Shown: in pieces, positions 18,139 to 26,107 of the stretch | Layout: each line of letters begins with the position of its first letter | Position numbering within the stretch: the first letter of the stretch is position 1 | Assembly: GCA_964405755.1 (NCBI GenBank) | Contig: CAYOPF010000005.1 | Coordinates: forward strand, 1-43,701 | DNA: 43,701 bases | DNA from: GWF2-33-9 sp964405755 | Lineage (GTDB): Bacteria > Bacteroidota > Ignavibacteria > Kapaibacteriales > UBA2268 | Reading direction: 5' to 3' | The notes under the pieces: generated by a model | The model's database searches: none | What the model was told of the DNA's origin: nothing | What the model saw: only the letters and a program-made list of their open reading frames with translations | Made by a program: the position numbers and the translations under genes

Positions 18139-19385
18139 TTAATACAACAGATATATTTCGCGAAGTTTAAGAAATTCTTTAATACCTTTATTGCCAGCTT
18201 GTCGGATTTGGGAATTAGTCGCATTATTAAATAACAATTCAAGAAGTTCTATTGAGCCAGATGCTTTCTGAAACATCAAGGCCTTATTTGATTCTAACTT
18301 GGATTTTTCAAATATTTTCGGGTAATATTCTCTGATTTTTAACAACAATTCTATGCCATTGGAAAAAGGAGTGAAATTATTGTTTCTATCAAATTTCAAT
18401 AAAAAGCCGTCGCAAGTCTGTCCGGAAAATTTTCCATACGCAGGTGAAAACTTGGATTGGAATAATGTTACACCATTATATTCCAAGTTCGAGAAAGTGC
18501 TGAAAAAACTTTCACTTAAACCGGGAAACCCAAAAAACTGAAAAGGCAAATTTGTGCCGATTCCTACACTAAAAAGAGATAATTCGCCAATCCAACCAAG
18601 CATTGCAGCACCTCTAATAGCATCGACAGATGGTATATGTGGAGAAGTGGGAAACCACATTAATCCTGTATCTTCCCATTGCATCCAGCGCTTCCATCCC
18701 TTCATCTCGATTACCGATAAATCGCAACGATAATTCTTTTCACTTTTTTCATTTATCCATCCTTCCTGATTCATCATATTAGAAACTTCACCAATTGTCA
18801 AACCGTGTACATAACTCAAAGGTGCAATGCCAATGTATGATTTGAGAGTCATATCCAATGTGCAGCCATCAACGATTACCCCTCCAAGTGGGTTTGGACG
18901 GTCGAGAACTATTATAGGTTTATTCAATTCAACAGCAGATTGCATAACATAATAAAGAGTGCTTATAAATGTATAGGCACGAACTCCAATATCTTGCAAA
19001 TCGACTAAAATTATATCGAACTCTTTCGCCAATCGATATGGTATTTTTTTATTGTTTCCGTAGAGGGAAACAACTGGAATATTCATAAAGGTGTCGTCTT
19101 CTACTTTTTCCCCAGCAGATTTTATCCCAAAAAAACCATGTTCGGGTGTAAGAATAAGTTTGACTTTAATATTAGGTATGTCCCTCAATACCTCAACAGT
19201 TAAATTACCTTTGGAATCGCGTCCGGAGTAATTTGTAAGGATTGCAACTTTTTTGTTTTTTAACAAATCAAATTTTTCGGAAAGCAAAACATCAATTCCA
19301 AGTTGAACTTTGTTGGTATTTGCATTCGCTCGAAATATTACAAGAAAAATTAAAAGATATATTGAAACTAAAAAAAATTCTTCAT
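18139..19385 (-). pseudogene. NamZ-like (DUF1343) exo-beta-N-acetylmuramidase, frameshifted in its signal peptide
   Basis: The body has strong DUF1343 motifs: 'TPEHGFFGIKSAGEKV', 'DLQDIGVRAYTFISTLYYVM', 'ILDRPNPLGG', 'GLTIGEVSNMM' and 'PHIPSVDAIRGAAMLGW'. Characterised members of this family (NamZ) release MurNAc from the non-reducing end of peptidoglycan fragments. The intact frame extends upstream through 'LGIDVLLSEKFDLL' and a hydrophobic stretch but meets no ATG, GTG or TTG until residue Leu (TTG at 19287). An ATG at 19385 begins MKNFF and stops at once. One extra A in the eight-A run at 19370-19377 (plus strand) joins them into a perfect signal peptide, MKNFFLVSIYLL...RANA, and a 415-residue protein. 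Either a slipped or phase-variable homopolymer, or a base-call error. A short cytoplasmic form from 19287 is possible. Confidence 0.82.
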
Positions 19386-19390
19386 CAGTG

Positions 19391-19420
19391 TTGAAAAAAA
19401 AGCAAAATTACTTAATTTTG
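19391..19420 (+). promoter_or_regulatory. Head-to-head divergent promoters in a palindrome between namZ-like and amidase genes
   Basis: CAAAATTA-CT-TAATTTTG (19403-19420) is an inverted repeat. The right arm is a plus-strand TAnnTTTG element, with TTG at 19391-19393 exactly 19 bases upstream, a good match to the Bacteroidota promoter. The left arm is the same element on the minus strand, 17 bases before the reconstructed ATG at 19385 of the namZ-like gene. The two promoters overlap, so polymerase binding in one direction may exclude the other. Confidence 0.6.
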
Positions 19421-19483
19421 AAAAACTATACGGTTTTATCTTGTGATATTTATTTCACAATAAAACTAAAGAGGGGGAAAATC

Positions 19484-20800
19484 TTGATCTATATTAGATT
19501 GCGAGTATTAGTCTTATTTTTATTTATTAGTCCAACTTGTTTGTTTACGCAAGATTATCTTGAAATAACTCCACAACGCGGTGAAGGAATCTATTCTTTA
19601 CTTAAAAGATATTCTTTGCCTCCCGATACTATATATTTTAATAAATTTGTGGAATTAAACAAAAAAAATCTGTCCGTCAAAAATGATTTAATTCAAGACA
19701 GAAAGTACAAACTCCCAGTAATGTTACTTTTATTCGATGGCACAACAATACGATCCAGCTTGGGTATAAATGACTTTAATCATGCTAAAATGATACAGGA
19801 TTATAACAACTTAATGTTGGATAAAAAATTAAGAACCAAATCATTCAAGCAAGATAATATACTTTGGGTACCATTGCATTTGCTTGACGAAAAAATCTCA
19901 AATACCGAAAATATTGAAATTAATCAAAAGCAAAATCGTGCGGTTGTTCCGGATACAACTCAGAAATCCGAACCTATTGAAAAGCTAAAAAAAATCAATG
20001 AAAACAAAGCAATTAAGGGGCTAAATCCTAAACTTTTTGGACATAATTATAAAAACATCGATAAATTGAGCAACAGATTATCAGGATTTGTTTATTATTT
20101 AGATCCAGGTCATGGAGGTATAGATCCTGGCGCAATTGGATACCGTGAGGGACACGAATTAACCGAAGATGAATATGCCTATGATGTAACTTTGCGACTT
20201 GCACGAAGACTGATGCAGCACGGAGCAACTGTTTTTATGGCTATAATTGATTCTACCGACGGGATTCGAGATGATAAGTATCTCAAAAACAATTCAAATG
20301 AATATTTTGGAGATGGAAGAACAATTACTGGGGATGCAAAAGAAAGACTACAAGGAAGAATTGACTTCATTTATTCAATGAAGAGAAAGATTCCCGAAGA
20401 TTACCGGCAGAGATTACTAGTAATACATGTCGATTCCAGAGATACTTCGCAAAGAATCGATGTATTCTTTTACCACAATCCCGGTGATGAGAAGGGGAAG
20501 ACATTTGCCGAAAACGTAATGGAAATGCTGACAATCAAATACGATAAAGCCCAGCCTGGCAGAGGATACACAGGCAATGTGAGCGAAAGAAATTTGTTTA
20601 TGTTACGAAACTCACCGGTCCTTTCTATTTATGTAGAACTCGGAAATATTCAAAATTTTAAAGATCAACAAAGATTTATTAATACAACAAACCGACAAGC
20701 CATTGCGAATTGGCTTTGCGACGGCATTCTCCATAATGATGCACCAAGATTAACCAAAACATCACTAAAAAAAATTCAATCCAAGAAAAAAGCAAAATAA
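19484..20800 (+). CDS. N-acetylmuramoyl-L-alanine amidase (Amidase_3), exported
   Basis: A zinc amidase that cuts between MurNAc and the peptide stem. I start it at TTG 19484 because GAGGGGG lies 7 bases upstream and a signal peptide follows (LRVLVLFLFISPTCLFTQ), downstream of the promoter at 19413; this gives 438 residues. A LysM-like segment is at about 35-90 ('GIYSLLKRYSLPPDTIYF'). The Amidase_3 domain starts at about 200 with 'VYYLDPGHGGIDPGAIGY' (Zn His), 'EDEYAYDVTLRLARRL' (Zn Glu), 'LLVIHVDS' (Zn His) and 'SIYVELGNIQN' (catalytic Glu). It is divergent from the NamZ-like gene, so two enzymes of peptidoglycan turnover share one control region. Cell separation or recycling is the likely role. 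Confidence 0.9.
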   Translation: MIYIRLRVLVLFLFISPTCLFTQDYLEITPQRGEGIYSLLKRYSLPPDTIYFNKFVELNKKNLSVKNDLIQDRKYKLPVMLLLFDGTTIRSSLGINDFNHAKMIQDYNNLMLDKKLRTKSFKQDNILWVPLHLLDEKISNTENIEINQKQNRAVVPDTTQKSEPIEKLKKINENKAIKGLNPKLFGHNYKNIDKLSNRLSGFVYYLDPGHGGIDPGAIGYREGHELTEDEYAYDVTLRLARRLMQHGATVFMAIIDSTDGIRDDKYLKNNSNEYFGDGRTITGDAKERLQGRIDFIYSMKRKIPEDYRQRLLVIHVDSRDTSQRIDVFFYHNPGDEKGKTFAENVMEMLTIKYDKAQPGRGYTGNVSERNLFMLRNSPVLSIYVELGNIQNFKDQQRFINTTNRQAIANWLCDGILHNDAPRLTKTSLKKIQSKKKAK

Positions 20801-20857
20801 TTAATAATAATTAATCTAATATAATTACTAAACTACCAAAAAATCAATGATTATTCT

Positions 20858-20865
20858 TAATTTTG
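20858..20865 (+). promoter_or_regulatory. Putative -7 promoter element (TAATTTTG) for the hutH operon
   Basis: TAATTTTG lies 21 bases before the ATG at 20887. It would drive the hutH-ptb-buk-mscS-hpnC-hpnD gene string. No TTG at the right distance is visible upstream. Confidence 0.4.
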
Positions 20866-20886
20866 TATTTTAAGTTTAGGATTATT

Positions 20887-22410
20887 ATGCCAATCAAAAT
20901 TGATAGTAAAAGTCTCACAATTGAAAATTTAGTAAAAATTGCTCGGTTTAATGAACAAGTTGAATTATCAGAAGATTCAATCGATAGAATAAAGAAATGC
21001 CGTGCGTTATTAGATAAAAAGATTAAGAGCAGAGAAATAATGTATGGAGTAAATACCGGGATAGGCGAGTTTTCCGAGATAGCTCTTGGTGACGAAAAAC
21101 TTGAAGAATTTCAAAAATATCTAATATATAACCATTCAGCAGGAATAGGCGAACCAATAAGAAAGGAGTTTGTTAGGGGTGCGATTTCAGCAAGAATCAA
21201 TGTTCATGCACATGGTAATTCCGGATGCCGACCTGAAATAACTAATACCCTTGTCGAGATGCTAAACAAAGATGTTGTTCCAGTAGTATCCTCCAAAGGT
21301 TCCGTTGGTGCTTGTGGTGATTTGGCACCAATGTCCGAAATAGCATTACTAATGATGGGCGAAGGTGAAGCATATCATAAAGGTCAAAGATTACCAGCCA
21401 AAGTAGCATTTCAGAATGCAGGAATCAGTATCCCAGGTTTGAAAGCAAGAGATGGCCTATCGGTGATAAATGGTTCCAACGTTCTTACTGCAATGAGTGG
21501 CATTACAATCTGGGATTTCAACCGACTTCTTAAACATGCCGAAATTGCCGCTGCAATGTCGATCGAAGCTTTATTGGCTAATCTTAAACCTTATGATGAC
21601 AGGTTGCACATACTTAGAGGGTTCGCAGGAGCCATCCGTTCTACTAGAGCAATCTATAAGTTATTGCAAGGTAGTGATTTGATGACAGGTAAAATGAAAA
21701 CAAAAGTCCAGGATGCTTATTCTATGCGATCTACTCCGCAAGTAATTGGTGCAGCTCATGATGCTTTAAAGTATAGTGCTTCGCAAGTCGAGATTGAATT
21801 GAACGGAGTAGGGGATAATCCAATATTTCTTCCAGACGAAGAAATTACATTAACTGGTGCTAATTTCCAAGGAACACCTGTTGCTTTACCAATGGATATG
21901 GCAGGAGCGGCAATAACAATGGTTTGTGTACTCTCAGAAAGAAGATTGAACCGTATGTTAAATCCTGCACTTAGCGTTGGATTACCACCATTTTTAACAC
22001 TCAATCCTGGATTTAATTCTGGTTTTATGTTAAGTCAATATACCGCTGACATGATGATTGTAGAACAACGTATTCTTTCCACACCAGCCTCCATTCAATC
22101 AATTCCTGCAGCTGCAGACCAAGAGGATTTTGTTTCGATGGGTATGAACACTGCAATAAAGAATACCCAGATTTTGGACAATGCTTATGGAATAATTGGT
22201 ATTGAATTGATGGCAGCAGCACAAGCTTTGGATATAAGAAAATTCAAGAATGGCGAAGGTGTCGAAGTTGCCAAACGAGTTATTCGTAAATATATCGATT
22301 TCCTCGATGTGGACAGACCATTGTACAAAGATCACAATAAAGTAAAAGAATTGGTGAAATCTGGCGAAATATTAGACGAAGTAGAAAAAGCAATTGGTTC
22401 ATTAGAATAA
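20887..22410 (+). CDS. hutH: Histidine ammonia-lyase with Ala-Cys-Gly MIO triad
   Basis: A 507-residue aromatic amino acid lyase that should deaminate L-histidine to urocanate. Starting at ATG 20887, numbering matches the Pseudomonas putida enzyme closely: Tyr53 in 'MYGVNTGIG', His83 in 'IYNHSAGIG', the MIO triad at 142-144 and Asn195 in 'VINGSNVLT'. Arg281 ('YSMRSTPQV') and Glu413 ('DQEDFVSMG') are also present; the Glu favours histidine over phenylalanine. The MIO-forming triad is Ala-Cys-Gly (GCT TGT GGT), not Ala-Ser-Gly. A tyrosine lyase cannot be ruled out. It is followed 18 bases later by ptb. A urocanate hydratase gene lies about 19 kb away rather than adjacent. Confidence 0.87.
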   Translation: MPIKIDSKSLTIENLVKIARFNEQVELSEDSIDRIKKCRALLDKKIKSREIMYGVNTGIGEFSEIALGDEKLEEFQKYLIYNHSAGIGEPIRKEFVRGAISARINVHAHGNSGCRPEITNTLVEMLNKDVVPVVSSKGSVGACGDLAPMSEIALLMMGEGEAYHKGQRLPAKVAFQNAGISIPGLKARDGLSVINGSNVLTAMSGITIWDFNRLLKHAEIAAAMSIEALLANLKPYDDRLHILRGFAGAIRSTRAIYKLLQGSDLMTGKMKTKVQDAYSMRSTPQVIGAAHDALKYSASQVEIELNGVGDNPIFLPDEEITLTGANFQGTPVALPMDMAGAAITMVCVLSERRLNRMLNPALSVGLPPFLTLNPGFNSGFMLSQYTADMMIVEQRILSTPASIQSIPAAADQEDFVSMGMNTAIKNTQILDNAYGIIGIELMAAAQALDIRKFKNGEGVEVAKRVIRKYIDFLDVDRPLYKDHNKVKELVKSGEILDEVEKAIGSLE

Positions 22411-22428
22411 AATAGAATTGGGATAAAT

Positions 22429-23319
22429 ATGAAAAATTTTGATTTTTTGTTCGAGAAAGCAAAAAAAGGAGTCCATAGAAAGTTAATTATTGCTGCTGCT
22501 GAAGATGATAATGTATTGTTAAGTGTTAAAGATGCTGTACAAAACGGTATTATTGAACCAATATTTGTTGGACATAAGGAGAAAATATTAAAATTAGCTG
22601 AAGAAATTGAATTCGACTTATCACCTTATCAATTAATTGATGAATTAAATCCAGCCAAATCAGCTGTGATTGCGGTAAATGAAGTTAGAAATGGCAATGC
22701 ACAGATATTGATGAAAGGATATGTGCAGACAGCAGATTTTTTACGGGCAATACTTAATAAAGAAAATGGCTTAAGATCAAGTGAATTACTTAGCCATATT
22801 GGTGTTTTCGAAATTCCAGCTTATCACAAATTAATTGCAATAACTGATGCAGCACAAAACATTGCACCCGATTTGAACGAAAAAGTAACAATTATCAAAA
22901 ATGCAGTAAATGTATTTAATCGACTGGGAAACGATAAACCAAAAGTAGCTTTGCTGTGAGCAGTAGAAACAGTTAATCCTAAGATGCCTGCGACTATGGA
23001 TGCTGCAACAATAACAATGATGAACAAAAGGGGGCAAATTAAAGGATGTATAATTGATGGACCATTAGCTTTCGATAATGCAATATCCAAGGAATCGGCA
23101 GAGCACAAGGGTATATTTAGCGATGTTGCAGGTGATGCAGATTTGTTGGTAACACCGGATATCGAAGCAGGAAATATTTTATATAAAAGTTTTACTTTCT
23201 TTGCTCGTGGGACTGTTGCAGCAGTAGTATTAGGAGCAGCAGTGCCAATAGTACTTACTTCGAGGTCCGATTCGGACAGAAGCAAATTAAGTTCAATTGC
23301 TTTAGCAGCTTGTTATTAA
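22429..23319 (+). pseudogene. ptb: Phosphate butyryltransferase interrupted by an in-frame TGA
   Basis: Ptb converts butyryl-CoA (or a branched analogue) and phosphate to acyl-phosphate and CoA. The reading frame is continuous for 296 codons, the normal family length, except for TGA at 22957-22959, codon 177. Before it is '...DKPKVALL', after it 'AVETVNPKMPATMDAA', so the TGA falls inside the conserved 'VAxLxAVExVNPKM' motif at a position usually Ala or Cys. Downstream motifs are intact: 'RGQIKGCIIDGPLAFDNAIS', 'GDADLLVTPDIEAGNILYKS' and 'VVLGAAVPIVLTSRSDS'. A TGT or TGC codon changed at one base would explain it. rpe and dedA in this window end with TGA, so TGA is a real stop here. It is 18 bases after hutH and 12 before buk. 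Confidence 0.88.
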
Positions 23320-23331
23320 ATCGAGAAAAAA

Positions 23332-24405
23332 ATGAAAATATTAGCAATTAATCCAGGCTCTACATCTACCAAAATTGCGGTATATGAGGATTTATTACCT
23401 GTTTTTGTTCATACAATCAGACATAATGTGGAAGAACTTGAGATATTTCCTACAATTACTGACCAATATAACTTTCGGAAGGATTTTATTATATCAGCAA
23501 TTGAACAAAATGGAATAAAAGTAGATGATTTGGATGTTATCGTTGGTCGGGGTGGTTTATTAAAGCCAATTTCAGGTGGAGTATACGAAGTTGATGAAAT
23601 TATGATTCAAGATCTAAAAATAGGAATACAAGGTGAGCACGCATCCAATTTGGGTGGTATTTTAGCTAAAGAAATTGCGAACCAATCAAATAAATCAATA
23701 CCTGCTTTTATTGTAGATCCTGTAGTAGTTGACGAATTAGATGATATTGCCCGTTATTCAGGACGACCTGAGTTGTCACGGATCAGTATTTTCCATGCAT
23801 TAAATCAAAAAGCAGTAGCTCGGAGATACGCAAAAGAAAATAATAAACAGTATGACGAATTAAATTTGATAGTTGCTCACTTAGGAGGAGGTATTACCGT
23901 AGGAGCTCATAAGCAAGGTAGAGTAGTTGATGTGAATAATGGATTGGATGGTGAAGGGGCATTTTCACCCGAAAGAGCAGGATCCCTACCTGTAGGTGGT
24001 TTGGCTAAATTATGTTTTTCTGGTAAATATACTTTACCACAAATTCGTAAGATGATAACAGGAAACGGAGGATTGGTTGCTTATTTAGGTACAAACGATG
24101 TCAAAAAAGTTGAAGAAATTGCTTACGAGCAAAATGATAATAAATCAAGAATTGTATTCGAAGCTATGGCCTACCAAATATCAAAGGATATAGGTGCCGC
24201 TGCAGTTGTTCTATCCGGGAAGGTTGACGCTATATTGATAACAGGAGGAATAGCATATTCCAAAAAACTTGTTGAATTAATCAAGGAAAGAGTTGAATTT
24301 ATCTCACAAGTATGTGTTTATCCTGGCGAAGATGAGATGCAAGCATTAGTCGAAGGAACATATTACGCATTAAATGGTGAATTAGAGATTAAACGTTATA
24401 TTTAA
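23332..24405 (+). CDS. buk: Butyrate kinase
   Basis: A 357-residue acetokinase-family enzyme making ATP from butyryl-phosphate (possibly isobutyryl- or other acyl-phosphates). Motifs are the N-terminal phosphate-binding 'ILAINPGSTSTKIAVYE', 'VGRGGLLKPISGGVYEV', 'RISIFHALNQKAVARRYA', 'IVAHLGGGITVGAHKQGRVVD', 'GLDGEGAFSPERAGSLPVG' and 'DAILITGGIAYS'. It directly follows ptb, the usual partner, so the pair would form a substrate-level phosphorylation route if ptb is functional. The gene is intact. Its stop is in the same frame as the following mscS. Confidence 0.93.
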   Translation: MKILAINPGSTSTKIAVYEDLLPVFVHTIRHNVEELEIFPTITDQYNFRKDFIISAIEQNGIKVDDLDVIVGRGGLLKPISGGVYEVDEIMIQDLKIGIQGEHASNLGGILAKEIANQSNKSIPAFIVDPVVVDELDDIARYSGRPELSRISIFHALNQKAVARRYAKENNKQYDELNLIVAHLGGGITVGAHKQGRVVDVNNGLDGEGAFSPERAGSLPVGGLAKLCFSGKYTLPQIRKMITGNGGLVAYLGTNDVKKVEEIAYEQNDNKSRIVFEAMAYQISKDIGAAAVVLSGKVDAILITGGIAYSKKLVELIKERVEFISQVCVYPGEDEMQALVEGTYYALNGELEIKRYI

Positions 24406-24417
24406 AAAGGTGTAACT

Positions 24418-25230
24418 ATCGATAAGCAATTTGAATTCTTATGGAAAAAAGTAGTTGAGTGGACCCCCGAAGTACTTGGAGCCTTAATCTTAATTATTGC
24501 CGGGATTTGGGTAATTAGAATCATTAGAAAAAAACTAAAAAAGTTACCAGTCTGGCAAAACTATGACCCTTCGATAGCAACTTTTACAATTTCTTTCATT
24601 AATATTGCTTTTTACATTATTTTATTCATCTCAGCAGCATCAATGCTTGGCGTGCCCACAACATCATTGATTGCTATACTAGGTTCTATAGGTATTGCTA
24701 TTGGGTTAGCACTTCAAAGCCATTTATCAAATATTGCCGCAGGTTTGGAAATATTAATTTTAAAACCAATAAAATCTGGTGATTTTGTATTAATTGACGG
24801 GTATACTGGTACAGTAAAAAAAGTTGCTTTCTTTTTTACATATCTCAACACAGTCGATAATAGACTGGTTATTATTCCGAACAATGATATAATGAATAAA
24901 CCATTAATAAACTTCACTGCCGAAAACTTTCGTAAACTTGATTTGATTATTGGTATATCGTATTTCTCGGATATTAAATTGGCAAAGGAAATTATTTTCA
25001 ATATACTATCTGAAGATGAAAGAGTAATGAATGAGCCAGACCTACCATTGATTGTAGTTAATAATCTTGGCGAAAGTTCTGTTGAGATATTAGTTCGTGC
25101 GTGGACCAAAACCGAATTTGCTCTAGATTTACGGTATACATTCCTCGAAAAAGTTAAAACAGAATTCGATAAATCTGGTGTTGTAATTCCATTCCCACAA
25201 AGGGATATTCATATTTATGAAAATAAGTAA
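24418..25230 (+). CDS. mscS: Small-conductance mechanosensitive channel MscS, apparent ATC start codon
   Basis: The whole MscS core is present: TM1 ('EVLGALILIIAGIWVIRII'), TM2 ('TFTISFINIAFYIILFIS') and pore helix TM3 ('LIAILGSIGIAIGLALQSHL'). The beta domain has 'GDFVLIDGYTGTVKKV', 'IPNNDIMNKPLINF', and the C-terminal 'FPQRDIHIYE'. The frame is open from the buk stop at 24405 but holds no ATG, GTG or TTG until 24643, which would remove TM1 and TM2. Codon ATC at 24418 sits 5 bases after an AGGTG ribosome site and gives 270 residues, close to E. coli MscS (286). ATC is therefore either a rare start or an altered ATG. The channel opens under osmotic downshock. It overlaps hpnC by 14 bases. Confidence 0.8.
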   Translation: MDKQFEFLWKKVVEWTPEVLGALILIIAGIWVIRIIRKKLKKLPVWQNYDPSIATFTISFINIAFYIILFISAASMLGVPTTSLIAILGSIGIAIGLALQSHLSNIAAGLEILILKPIKSGDFVLIDGYTGTVKKVAFFFTYLNTVDNRLVIIPNNDIMNKPLINFTAENFRKLDLIIGISYFSDIKLAKEIIFNILSEDERVMNEPDLPLIVVNNLGESSVEILVRAWTKTEFALDLRYTFLEKVKTEFDKSGVVIPFPQRDIHIYENK

Positions 25231-26107
25231 AATCGCTACGCTTATCAGTTCACTTTCGAATCTCGAAGATTTCACTGATTTATACTCACCAAAATTTTCT
25301 AATTATACATTAGAAGATTCATATTTTATTTGCGAAAGTATAGCTAAAAATCACTATGAAAATTTTCCAGTAGGGTCGTTGTTTATACCAAAAAATATAA
25401 GAAAACACTTTTATTCGATTTATGCTTTTTCGCGGTTTTGCGATGATATTGCCGACGAAAATCATTCTTTATCGAAAGAACAACGAATCTCTATATTGTT
25501 AAATTTTCAGAACTACCTTAGGGAATATCCTAAATATCAAGAAAAATCGAAGCATCCAATATTATTTGCTCTAATAGATACATTGGATACAAAACAACTA
25601 CCAGCTGAACCACTTATTAGGTTGTTGGAAGCATTTAAATTTGATATCTACTTTTGCCAACCAAATAAATGGCAGGATTTGATGCACTATTGCAACAATA
25701 GTGCTAATCCAATTGGCGAAATGATTCTAAGACTTTTTGGAGAATGGAATTCTACAATAGAACCTCTTTCTAATAATATTACCACAGCATTGCAACTAAT
25801 TAATTTCTGGCAGGATTTATCAATAGATAGAAAAAATGATCGAAACTACATCCCAACGGAGATAATTGCCGAAAATTTGGACGAAGTGCTTGATTATACA
25901 GAGAAAATTCTTAATTTAGGTATTGATTTGCCAATTCATTTAAAATCAAAGCAATTGAAAACAGAGGTAATCGTAATTATCAAAGCAGCAAAAATCATGT
26001 TGCAAAAAGAGAGGAAAATGGGGATCAATTTATTTGCTATACGGCCAAAATTAAATAAATTTGATTATTTAAAAATTATATTTACAATTTACAAATGGAA
26101 ATATTAA
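25217..26107 (+). CDS. hpnC: Squalene synthase-like protein HpnC
   Basis: A 296-residue trans-isoprenyl diphosphate synthase of the hopanoid-type squalene pathway. In known systems HpnD makes presqualene diphosphate, HpnC converts it to hydroxysqualene and HpnE reduces that to squalene. The first acidic motif is 'SRFCDDIADE' (Asp76, Asp77, Asp80) and the second 'FWQDLSIDRKNDRNYIP' (Asp200, Asp204). It overlaps mscS by 14 bases and hpnD by 13 bases, so translation of all three is probably coupled. HpnE and a squalene-hopene cyclase are not in the window. A carotenoid-type phytoene synthase is the main alternative, but the paired hpnC-hpnD order favours squalene. Confidence 0.82.
   Translation: MKISKIATLISSLSNLEDFTDLYSPKFSNYTLEDSYFICESIAKNHYENFPVGSLFIPKNIRKHFYSIYAFSRFCDDIADENHSLSKEQRISILLNFQNYLREYPKYQEKSKHPILFALIDTLDTKQLPAEPLIRLLEAFKFDIYFCQPNKWQDLMHYCNNSANPIGEMILRLFGEWNSTIEPLSNNITTALQLINFWQDLSIDRKNDRNYIPTEIIAENLDEVLDYTEKILNLGIDLPIHLKSKQLKTEVIVIIKAAKIMLQKERKMGINLFAIRPKLNKFDYLKIIFTIYKWKY

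Noticed and set aside
19310..19486. Amidase gene starting at TTG 19310
   Set aside because: It would begin upstream of its own promoter, overlap the divergent gene and put 58 basic residues before the signal peptide. TTG 19484 has a strong ribosome site.
20863..20886. hutH starting at TTG 20863
   Set aside because: It overlaps the TAATTTTG element; ATG 20887 aligns active-site residues with P. putida numbering.
22957..23000. Selenocysteine insertion in Ptb
   Set aside because: No convincing SECIS-like hairpin was seen after the TGA and family members are not known selenoproteins, so a mutation or error is more likely; kept as a check only.
24643..25230. mscS as a 195-residue protein from ATG 24643
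   Set aside because: This would delete TM1 and TM2, which are clearly encoded upstream in the same open frame.
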